This document shows, piece after piece, positions 57,581 through 64,000 of a stretch of DNA of 64,000 nt. The position numbers were made by a program, and so were the translations under genes. The stretch lies in the NCBI RefSeq assembly GCF_900105725.1, contig NZ_FNLM01000034.1, forward strand, positions 2,914,001-2,978,000, in the 5' to 3' direction. Origin of the DNA: Gordonia westfalica (GTDB taxonomy: Bacteria > Actinomycetota > Actinomycetes > Mycobacteriales > Mycobacteriaceae). How positions within the stretch are numbered: position 1 is the stretch's first letter; each line of letters opens with the position of its first letter. The notes beneath the pieces are model-generated. The model was not told where the DNA came from. It was given only the letters and a program-made list of their open reading frames with translations, and searched no databases.

Positions 57581-58551
57581 CAGAAGTACCCCTCCTTCTT
57601 GCGATCTTCCATGCCCGACTCCGAGATCCGGTCGTCGGCGCGCGTGGCCCCGCGTTCGGTCACCCGGGTCACCTCGATCTCCTCGATCACCTTGCGGACA
57701 TCATCGGCCGCCGACAGCACACACCCGGTGCAGGTGGCGTCGCCGACGGTACGGAAGCGCACCGTCTCGGTTCGCACTTCCTCACCCGGGAGTTCTTGCA
57801 GGAAACGCGTTTTCGCGAGCAACATGCCGTCGCGGGGGATCACCTGGCGCTGATGGGCGTAGTAGATCGACGGCAGGTCGATGCTCTCCTCCGCGATGTA
57901 CTGCCAGATGTCGAGTTCGGTCCAGTTCGACAGCGGGAACACCCGGATGTGCTCCCCCTTGGAATGGCGCCCGTTGTACAACCGCCACAGTTCGGGGCGC
58001 TGGTCGCGCGGGTTCCACGCGCCGAACTCGTCCCGGAAGCTGAAGACCCGCTCCTTCGCGCGCGCCTTCTCCTCGTCGCGCCGCGCACCGCCGAACACCG
58101 CGTCGAAGCGGTTCTCGGTGATCCCGCGTAGCAGCGCCGTGGTCTGGAGACGGTTGCGGCTCGCACCGGGCCCGGTCTGCTCGACGACCCGTCCGGCGTC
58201 GATGTCGTCCTGCACGGAGCTCACGATCAGGCGGACGCCGGTCTCGGCGACCACCCGGTCGCGATATTCGATCACCTCGTCGAAGTTGTGCCCGGTGTCG
58301 ACGTGCATCAGCGGGAACGGGATCGGCGCGGGCCAGAACGCCTTGCGCGCGAGGTGGAACATGACCACCGAGTCCTTGCCGCCCGAGAACAGCAGCCCCG
58401 GTCGTTCGAAGGTCGCCGCGACCTCGCGGAAGATGTGCACCGACTCGGCCTCGAGGGCCGCTAGGTGCGACAACTCGTATCCGCGCCTGCCGGACAGGTG
58501 TGCGTGCCGGTCGCCGGTGCCCCGGCCATCCGCATCGGTCGTGCTCGTCAC
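57580..58551 (-). CDS. cysD: Sulfate adenylyltransferase subunit 2
   Basis: 323 residues. LLFSGGKDSVVMFHLARKAF is the PP-loop that binds ATP, and the C-terminal DAIFGGARRDEEKAR-type block (here AVFGGARRDEEKAR) is conserved. It forms the catalytic partner of CysN. GTG 58551 is preferred to an upstream ATG at 58572 because AAGGGGG lies 9 nt before it. It heads the cysD-cysNC-cysQ operon, divergent from the IclR gene with 51 bp between. Confidence 0.94.
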   Translation of the reverse strand: MTSTTDADGRGTGDRHAHLSGRRGYELSHLAALEAESVHIFREVAATFERPGLLFSGGKDSVVMFHLARKAFWPAPIPFPLMHVDTGHNFDEVIEYRDRVVAETGVRLIVSSVQDDIDAGRVVEQTGPGASRNRLQTTALLRGITENRFDAVFGGARRDEEKARAKERVFSFRDEFGAWNPRDQRPELWRLYNGRHSKGEHIRVFPLSNWTELDIWQYIAEESIDLPSIYYAHQRQVIPRDGMLLAKTRFLQELPGEEVRTETVRFRTVGDATCTGCVLSAADDVRKVIEEIEVTRVTERGATRADDRISESGMEDRKKEGYF

Positions 58552-58571
58552 CGTGCGCAACCCCCTTGACA

Positions 58572-58587
58572 TGTCGAATATTCGACA
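58572..58587. promoter_or_regulatory. Perfect 16-bp palindrome between cysD and the IclR gene
   Basis: TGTCGAATATTCGACA reads the same on both strands and occupies the 51-bp gap between two divergent starts. A TTGACA lies on each side (58566 and 58595), so it probably sits in the promoters. It is the natural operator candidate for the adjacent regulator. Confidence 0.7.
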
Positions 58588-58602
58588 CTAAGTGTTGACA
58601 AT

Positions 58603-59526
58603 GTGACACCGACCGTAGGCGACTCTTCCGATGCGCGTCAACCGGCGCGCGCCGCGTCGCCACCCACCTCGCGGGTCGTCCACATCGTCGAACTGCTGGC
58701 CGGTGCGGATCAGCCGGCGCTGACCCTTGCCGAAATTGTCCGCCAGACCGCGCTCTCGCGCGCCACCGCACACGCGATCGTCGCGGAACTGACCGAGCAC
58801 GGCTGGCTGAGCCGCGATCCCGCCACCGGACGATACGGAATCGGCCCCGGATTCCTCGCCCTCGCACGGACCGCGGGCGACGCCGATCACCTGGACCGAT
58901 GGGCCGGCGCCGCGGCCCACACGCTCTGCGACCGCTTCGCGATCCCGTTCTTCGTCGCGCGTCGATCCTCGACGGACTTCGTCACGCTCGCCGCGCACGC
59001 CTTTCCCCCTCATCTCGCCGCCGACTCCGAACCGCATCCGTGGTTTCGCAACGGCAACCGCATCCGGATCCGTCCACCGATCTGCCGCGAGTTCATCGCC
59101 TGGGACCCGTCGGACGCCCGCGACGCCTGGATCTCCCAGGCCGCCGAACCCACCCGGACCCGGTTGCGCATCGTCCTCGACGTGATCGCCGACCGCGGGT
59201 ACTCGATCGAGCGGATGACCGACGACCATGCGGCGATCATCGAAGCGCTGAACTCCCTCGACGCGATGCCGGAGACGCTGCGGACCAGGGTCGGCGACCT
59301 GCTGACCGAGCTGTCGGTGATCGACTACCTGCCGGATGAGCTCGACGAGGAGGCCGGCGAAGGGGTCCCGGTCGTGACCATCGGTGCGCCGATCTTCGAC
59401 GACGCGGGGCGCGTCATCGCCGCGATGGTCGCGTGCCCGAACACGACGCTGGACGTCGCCGACCTGCACTCGATCGCCGACGCCACCCGTACCGCCGCCG
59501 ACGAGATCTCGTCGCATCTGCGATGA
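58603..59526 (+). CDS. IclR-family transcriptional regulator
   Basis: 307 residues. The winged helix-turn-helix is in LTLAEIVRQTALSRATAHAIVAEL (residues about 42-65) with the wing GWLSRDPATGRYGIG. The C-terminal effector domain follows, shorter in recognisable motifs than usual. GTG 58603 leaves no room for a ribosome site, so the transcript may be leaderless. It probably controls the sulfate operon and/or itself through the palindrome beside it; the effector is unknown. Confidence 0.8.
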   Translation: MTPTVGDSSDARQPARAASPPTSRVVHIVELLAGADQPALTLAEIVRQTALSRATAHAIVAELTEHGWLSRDPATGRYGIGPGFLALARTAGDADHLDRWAGAAAHTLCDRFAIPFFVARRSSTDFVTLAAHAFPPHLAADSEPHPWFRNGNRIRIRPPICREFIAWDPSDARDAWISQAAEPTRTRLRIVLDVIADRGYSIERMTDDHAAIIEALNSLDAMPETLRTRVGDLLTELSVIDYLPDELDEEAGEGVPVVTIGAPIFDDAGRVIAAMVACPNTTLDVADLHSIADATRTAADEISSHLR

Positions 59527-59686
59527 GTTCGGCTGCCACGGAGGGTCTACCTCCTTACCGGCCGGAACTCCACCGTTTGACCGACACGGATTCGGCGTAG
59601 TCGGTGACGAAACCGGTCGGCAGACGCGACAATCGCCGGGAGTCGGACCGACCACCGACCGCCATCACGACGTGAGGAGATCGAAC

Positions 59687-60157
59687 ATGGCCAGGACGAA
59701 GACGTTCACCAGATCGGCCGCCGCCGCGCTGTCGATTGCCGCCGCCGCGGGGCTCGGCCTCGCCGGCACCGGACAGGCCGAGGCGTCACGCGAGTTCCCG
59801 GTTTCCAACTGCATCGGCCCGAGCCCGAACATCGTCGACCTCCCGTTCATGGTCCGGCGAGCCATCGTCGGCACCTATGCCGGCAACGCCTACATCGCCG
59901 CGGACTTCCCGAGCTACTTCCCCGGCGGCTACCAGTCGTCGTTGCGGATGGACTGGCACAACCCGTCCACCGGGAAGCGGGGCTCGAAGATCAGCAACAC
60001 CCAGGTGCGCCCGCCCTACCAGGGCGTCCACAACTTCGTCATCCCGGTCAACCAGATCGGCAAGGGCCGGGTCAACGTCACCTTCGGCGCCGTGAACCGC
60101 AATGCGCTGTGGAGCGTGCCGTCGACGAGTTGCAGCGGAACGATCGTCATTCCCTGA
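59687..60157 (+). CDS. Secreted protein of unknown function
   Basis: 156 residues. A signal peptide (RSAAAALSIAAAAGLGLAGTG, cut near AEA) is followed by a small beta-rich domain with two Cys (SNCIGPS and TSCSGTIV) that could form a disulfide, and IVGTYAGNAYIAADFPSYF in between. GAGGAG precedes the ATG. It stands alone between the IclR gene and the steroid-type operon. No family recognised. Confidence 0.72.
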   Translation: MARTKTFTRSAAAALSIAAAAGLGLAGTGQAEASREFPVSNCIGPSPNIVDLPFMVRRAIVGTYAGNAYIAADFPSYFPGGYQSSLRMDWHNPSTGKRGSKISNTQVRPPYQGVHNFVIPVNQIGKGRVNVTFGAVNRNALWSVPSTSCSGTIVIP

Positions 60158-60184
60158 CGCCGCTCACCGGAGGCACGACTACCA

Positions 60185-60198
60185 ACCAAGCACTTGCT
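60185..60198. promoter_or_regulatory. KstR2-type operator
   Basis: ACCAAGCACTTGCT fits the KstR2 consensus ANCAAGNNCTTGNT at all fixed positions. It lies 17 bp before the crotonase start. KstR2 represses the genes for the last steroid rings (HIP) in mycobacteria and relatives. Confidence 0.8.
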
Positions 60199-60215
60199 AG
60201 GTTACGCTCGTTGGC

Positions 60216-61145
60216 ATGAGTGATGCCGCCATCCCGCCCGTACTCGGACCCGACGATCTCGGCCCGGACACCACTCCGGTCGCCTATGAGGTCGGCGGGC
60301 CCGATGGTGCTGTCGCGTACGTGACGCTGAACCGCCCCGAGTTCCGGAATGCCCAGAACTCGGTGATGACCTACTCGCTCGACGCCGCCTTCCGGAAGGC
60401 CGTCGAGGACGCCTCCGTGAAGGTCATCGTCCTGCGCGCCAACGGCAAGCACTTCTCCGCCGGACACGACATCGGCACCCCGGAGCGCGACTTCGACACC
60501 TACTACGAGAACGCCGCCGTCCTGCACTGGGATCACACCGACAAGACCGGCGCCGATCAGCGTCTCGCCCGCGAGATGGAGGTGTACATGGGGATGTGCC
60601 GCCGCTGGCGCGACATCCCCAAGCCGCTCATCGCCCAGGTCCACGGTGCGTGCATCGCCGGCGGTCTGATGCTGGCCTGGATCTGCGACTTCATCATCGC
60701 CTCCGACGACGCGTTCTTCTCCGACCCGGTGGCACGCATGGGCATCCCCGGCGTCGAGTACTTCGCGCACGCATACGCCCTCGGCACCCGCCGCGCCAAG
60801 GAGATCCTGTTCACCGGTGAGCGTTTCACCGCCACGCAGGCCGCCGACTGGGGCATGGTCAACCACGTCGTGCCGCGAGAGCAGCTCGAGACCAAGGTGA
60901 ACGAGATCGCCGAGAAGGCGGTCGCGATGCCCATGCAGGGGCTGTTCCTCAGCAAGAAGGCCGTCAACATCTGCGAGGACCAGATGGGACTGCGCAATTC
61001 GATGGACTCGGTCTTCGGATGGCACCACTTCGCCCACTCGGCCAATGCCGAGGCGTCCGGCGGCGATTCGCTCGGCGGGATGGACGCCAAGTCGATGAAG
61101 GCCGCGGGATCGACGGTCAACACCGGTTCGGGATCGGGTAGCTGA
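60216..61145 (+). CDS. Crotonase-fold protein (enoyl-CoA hydratase family), EchA13-like
   Basis: 309 residues with the crotonase core: oxyanion segment LRANGKHFSAGHDIG, IAQVHGACIAGGLMLAWICDFIIASDDAFFSDPVARMGIPG and the C-terminal helices. In hydratases the two catalytic Glu sit at GGGCELA and QPEINLG; here the matching places read AGGLMLA and DPVARMG, so both are absent. It is therefore unlikely to be an ordinary hydratase. The order EchA-FadE-FadE resembles Rv1935c-Rv1934c-Rv1933c. A KstR2-type box controls it and the acyl-CoA dehydrogenases 1 bp downstream. Confidence 0.82.
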   Translation: MSDAAIPPVLGPDDLGPDTTPVAYEVGGPDGAVAYVTLNRPEFRNAQNSVMTYSLDAAFRKAVEDASVKVIVLRANGKHFSAGHDIGTPERDFDTYYENAAVLHWDHTDKTGADQRLAREMEVYMGMCRRWRDIPKPLIAQVHGACIAGGLMLAWICDFIIASDDAFFSDPVARMGIPGVEYFAHAYALGTRRAKEILFTGERFTATQAADWGMVNHVVPREQLETKVNEIAEKAVAMPMQGLFLSKKAVNICEDQMGLRNSMDSVFGWHHFAHSANAEASGGDSLGGMDAKSMKAAGSTVNTGSGSGS

Positions 61146-61146
61146 C

Positions 61147-62313
61147 ATGGACCTCCTCTTCGACGATGCGGCACAGCGGTTCCGGGCCGAGATCCGCGAC
61201 TGGCTGGCCGAACACGTACCGCGCGAGCCGCTTCCGTCCATGGACACCGCGGAGGGGTTCGAGGCCCACCGCGAATGGGAACGCACGATGGCCGCCGATC
61301 GCATGTCGGTCGTCAGCTGGCCCGAGGAACACGGCGGCCGAGACGCGCCCCTCCTCCACTGGGTGATCTTCGAGGAGGAGTACTACCGGTCGGGTGCGCC
61401 GGGACGGGTCAGCCAGAACGGCATCTTCCTGCTCGCCCCGACACTCTTCGAGCACGCGAGTCCCGCTCAGCTGGAACGCATAATGCCGAGGATGGCCCGC
61501 GCCGACGACATCTGGGGCCAGGCGTGGAGCGAACCGGAGGCGGGCAGCGACCTCGCCTCGCTCCGTTCGACGGCCGTGCGCACCGACGGCGGCTGGCTGC
61601 TCAACGGACAGAAGACCTGGAGTTCACGGTCGAGTTTCGCCGACCGCGCCTTCGGCCTGTTCCGCACCGACAAGGAGGCCCAGCGGCACAAGGGCCTCAC
61701 CTACTTCATGTTCGATCTGCGCGCCGAGGGCGTCACCGTCCGCCCGATCGCACAGCTCGACGGAGAAGCCGGTTTCGCAGAACTGTTCCTGGAGAACGTC
61801 TTCGTCCCCGACGACCCGGCGAATCCCAGAGATTCCGGGGTCATCGGCGAGGTCGACAACGGCTGGCGGGTGGCGATGAGCACCGCGGCCAACGAGCGTG
61901 GACTCTCCCTCCGCGCGCCGGGCCGCTTCCTCGCCACCACCGACCGGCTCGTCGAACTGTGGCGGTCGAATCGCGACGAGGTGCCCTCGACGGCCAACAC
62001 CGACGCTCGCGTCGCCGACGCCTGGATCGGCTCCCGGGCCTACGAGTTGTCCACCTGGCAGACCGTGAGTCGCCTCGCCGCCGGCGGACAACTCGGCATG
62101 GAGTCCTCGATCAACAAGGTGTTCTGGTCGCAGTGGGACATCGCCGCCCACGAGACCGCACTCGATCTGCAGGGACCGGACGCCGAACTCGACGACGCCT
62201 GGATGGACGGTTATCTGTTCTCCCTGTCCGGCCCGATCTATGCCGGCACCAACGAGATCCAACGCAATGTCATCGCCGAGCGACTCCTCGGCCTTCCTCG
62301 CGGAGATCGCTGA
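61147..62313 (+). CDS. Acyl-CoA dehydrogenase, catalytic-type subunit
   Basis: 388 residues, full-length ACAD. QAWSEPEAGSDLASL is the flavin-side signature and YAGTNEIQRNVIAERLLG the C-terminal one. Where medium-chain enzymes have the catalytic Glu (YEGT), this has Ala; the base may instead be the Glu in TAANERGLSL, as in the alpha2beta2 steroid enzymes and isovaleryl-CoA dehydrogenase. It introduces a double bond into a CoA ester with FAD. It probably pairs with the shorter gene 6 bp downstream. Confidence 0.88.
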   Translation: MDLLFDDAAQRFRAEIRDWLAEHVPREPLPSMDTAEGFEAHREWERTMAADRMSVVSWPEEHGGRDAPLLHWVIFEEEYYRSGAPGRVSQNGIFLLAPTLFEHASPAQLERIMPRMARADDIWGQAWSEPEAGSDLASLRSTAVRTDGGWLLNGQKTWSSRSSFADRAFGLFRTDKEAQRHKGLTYFMFDLRAEGVTVRPIAQLDGEAGFAELFLENVFVPDDPANPRDSGVIGEVDNGWRVAMSTAANERGLSLRAPGRFLATTDRLVELWRSNRDEVPSTANTDARVADAWIGSRAYELSTWQTVSRLAAGGQLGMESSINKVFWSQWDIAAHETALDLQGPDAELDDAWMDGYLFSLSGPIYAGTNEIQRNVIAERLLGLPRGDR

Positions 62314-62319
62314 TACCTC

Positions 62320-63288
62320 ATGGACTTCCAACTCTCCGACATCCACACCGACCTGGCCGCCACCGTCGACGCCATGCTCGGCAAGGCCGACATGCCCGCC
62401 GCTGCGCGCGCCTGGGCGGCCGGTGACCGCAGGGCGGTCACCAAGGTCTACTCACAGCTCGCCGACGCCGGGATCAGCGGCCTGCTCATCGACGAATCGC
62501 ACGGCGGCAGCAGTGCCGGCGCCGTCGAGATGGTCGTCGCGGTGGAGCAGCTCGGACGCCACTGCGCTCCCGGACCGATCGTGGAAAGCGTTGCCGTCCT
62601 GCCGATCCTGCTGCGCGACGCGGACGTGACCGGCCCCCTCCAGGATCTCGCCGAGGGACGGCTGGCGACCTGCGCCATCGCCCCGTTGCAGCCACTCGCG
62701 CCCGACGCCGAGTCCGCCGACGTCTACATCGTCGAAGACGGTGTCCTGTCGACGGCCACCGTGCTGAGTACCGATCCGTCCGTGGACACCACCCGCACCC
62801 TGTCGCGGGTGGCACCGGACAAGACCCTGGCGTCCGGGATCGACCCGTCCGACGCGGTCGACGCGGGAGCACTGGCCACCGCCGCCGAACTCCTCGGACT
62901 CGGCCAGGCGATGCTCACGCTCGCCAGCGAATACGCGCAGTCCCGCAAGCAGTTCGGCCGGCCCATCGGCTCCTTCCAGGCGGTCAAGCACCATCTGGCC
63001 GATGTGGCCATCGCCCTCGAGATGGCCCGTCCCCTGGTTCACGGCGCAGCACTGGGCATCGACGGTCAGGTACCCGAGAACACGAATGTGTCGCGGGATG
63101 TGTCGGCGGCCAAGGTCGCGGCTGCCGATGCCGCCCATCTGTCGGCGCGACGCTCCCTGCAGGTGCTCGGCGCGATCGGATACACCGCCGAACACGACAT
63201 CTCGCTGTACATCACCAAGACGCGCGCGCTCCTGTCCGCCTGGGGTTCGCCCGCAGTCCATCGTCGACGCATCCTGGAGACCCTGTGA
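62320..63288 (+). CDS. Acyl-CoA dehydrogenase, short partner subunit
   Basis: 322 residues, shorter than catalytic ACADs. The flavin-binding Arg and Gln lie in SRKQFGRPIGSFQAVKHHLAD, and QVLGAIGYTAEHD follows, but the YxGT end motif is absent. This is the pattern of the partner subunit in alpha2beta2 FadE enzymes of steroid and cholesterol degradation. Its stop overlaps the next start by 4 bp (GTGA). Confidence 0.85.
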   Translation: MDFQLSDIHTDLAATVDAMLGKADMPAAARAWAAGDRRAVTKVYSQLADAGISGLLIDESHGGSSAGAVEMVVAVEQLGRHCAPGPIVESVAVLPILLRDADVTGPLQDLAEGRLATCAIAPLQPLAPDAESADVYIVEDGVLSTATVLSTDPSVDTTRTLSRVAPDKTLASGIDPSDAVDAGALATAAELLGLGQAMLTLASEYAQSRKQFGRPIGSFQAVKHHLADVAIALEMARPLVHGAALGIDGQVPENTNVSRDVSAAKVAAADAAHLSARRSLQVLGAIGYTAEHDISLYITKTRALLSAWGSPAVHRRRILETL

Positions 63289-64000
63289 ACGACACCGGAA
63301 CCGCGACGCTCTCGTCCGATGCGTTCACCATCTCCACCGAGGAGCGCGAAGCCCTCGCCGAGGCCGTGCGGGACCTGCTCCGGCGCCGCGGCGACTCGGC
63401 CTCGGTCCGGACCGCGATGTCCTCGACCGGACGCATCGACGAGGGTCTGTGGCAGACACTGTGCACCGAGATCGGGGTGGCTGCACTTCCCATCCCGGAG
63501 GACGACGGCGGCGCCGGGGCGTCGTGGGCCGAACTCGCGGCCGTGCTCGAGGAACTCGGCGCGGCTCTGATTCCGGTACCCGCCTTCGGGTCGTCGGTGC
63601 TGGCAACCGGGGCGATCCTGTTCGCGCAGGACGACGAGGTCGCCTCGCAACTTCTTCCCGCCCTCGCATCCGGTGAGCAGACGGCCGCCCTGTGCTGGGC
63701 CGGCGAACGCGGATGGGACACCCCGGGCGTACAGGCCGACGCCGGATTGTTGTCGGGCACCGCACACTTCGTCATCGACGCCGAATCCGCCGACACTCTC
63801 CTCGTGCTGGCGTCGGGGCCGGGCGAACACGTCACGCTGCATTCCGTGGCGGCCGATGCGGCCGGTGTCACGGTGTCGCCGTTGCCACTCCTCGATCCGA
63901 CGCGCGCGTTGGCCTCGGTGCGGTTCGACGAGGTCGCCTCGACCGCGATCCCCGCGCCGGCCGACCTGGCCGCACGCCTGCGGACCCTCGGCTGGGCCCT
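63285..64000 (+). CDS. Acyl-CoA dehydrogenase subunit, cut by the window end
   Basis: The first 238 residues are visible from GTG 63285. EEREALAEAVRDLLRRRGD and ALPIPEDDGGAGASWAELAAVLEELG match the N-terminal helical domain of ACADs, closest in style to the short partner subunit before it. The frame is still open at base 64000. Three ACAD genes after one crotonase suggest two enzymes or one subunit shared between two. Confidence 0.82.
   Translation, partial: MNDTGTATLSSDAFTISTEEREALAEAVRDLLRRRGDSASVRTAMSSTGRIDEGLWQTLCTEIGVAALPIPEDDGGAGASWAELAAVLEELGAALIPVPAFGSSVLATGAILFAQDDEVASQLLPALASGEQTAALCWAGERGWDTPGVQADAGLLSGTAHFVIDAESADTLLVLASGPGEHVTLHSVAADAAGVTVSPLPLLDPTRALASVRFDEVASTAIPAPADLAARLRTLGWA

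Noticed and set aside
55439..57853. Long plus-strand frame opposite cysNC
   Set aside because: It is a composition artefact; cysNC has all of its motifs on the minus strand.

Overview
The window is high-GC actinobacterial DNA, most likely from Gordonia or a close relative in the Mycobacteriales. The main evidence is gene order shared with Mycobacterium tuberculosis: rlmB-cysS, ispF-ispD-carD, an LpqE-like lipoprotein, radA, disA, an Rv3587c-like protein, a beta carbonic anhydrase, mutY, an Rv3591c-like hydrolase and mhuD. Other shared blocks are pabC / YgfZ-like / DUF3073 / purM-purF / Rv0807-like and cydABDC. GTG starts, 1-4 bp gene overlaps and KstR/KstR2-type operators fit the same group. 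Families and orthologues are named from recognisable motifs and remembered synteny; no database search was run.

Layout: 1-3365 is the edge of an envelope or exopolysaccharide locus, with a BcsB-like secreted protein and a membrane protein that appears frameshifted. 3610-9197 holds two alpha/beta-hydrolases (one lacking its nucleophile), a PxpA-like protein, rlmB and cysS. 9280-17043 is an accessory lipid block: three translationally coupled condensation-type acyltransferases on the minus strand, then, across a regulated divergent region, a fourth acyltransferase coupled to a GT1-type glycosyltransferase. 17066-28556 is the conserved core (isoprenoid precursors, CarD, RadA, DisA, carbonic anhydrase, MutY, MhuD).

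28583-36820 has an aldehyde dehydrogenase behind a perfect KstR-type box, a repeat-rich spacer, and the cytochrome bd operon cydA-cydB-cydD-cydC. That operon is preceded by a candidate leader peptide and hairpin. 36931-51292 covers folate and Fe-S housekeeping (pabC, YgfZ-like), a MOSC protein, a short DUF3073 gene, the purine genes purM, purF and purL, a GCS2-type ligase, a second KstR-type box and several membrane proteins.

51499-54870 has an orphan EccA-type AAA ATPase and two related HdeA-like lipoproteins around a membrane protein. 54910-59526 is sulfate activation (cysQ, cysNC, cysD) with a divergent IclR regulator and a palindromic operator between them. 60185-64000 is a KstR2-type box followed by a crotonase-fold gene and three acyl-CoA dehydrogenase subunits, the last cut by the window end.

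The most unusual items are the four-acyltransferase plus glycosyltransferase block with an orphan terminator in its control region, the cydA leader ORF and hairpin, the steroid-type operators with a crotonase lacking both catalytic glutamates, the orphan EccA, and the overlapping start codons of canB and mutY.
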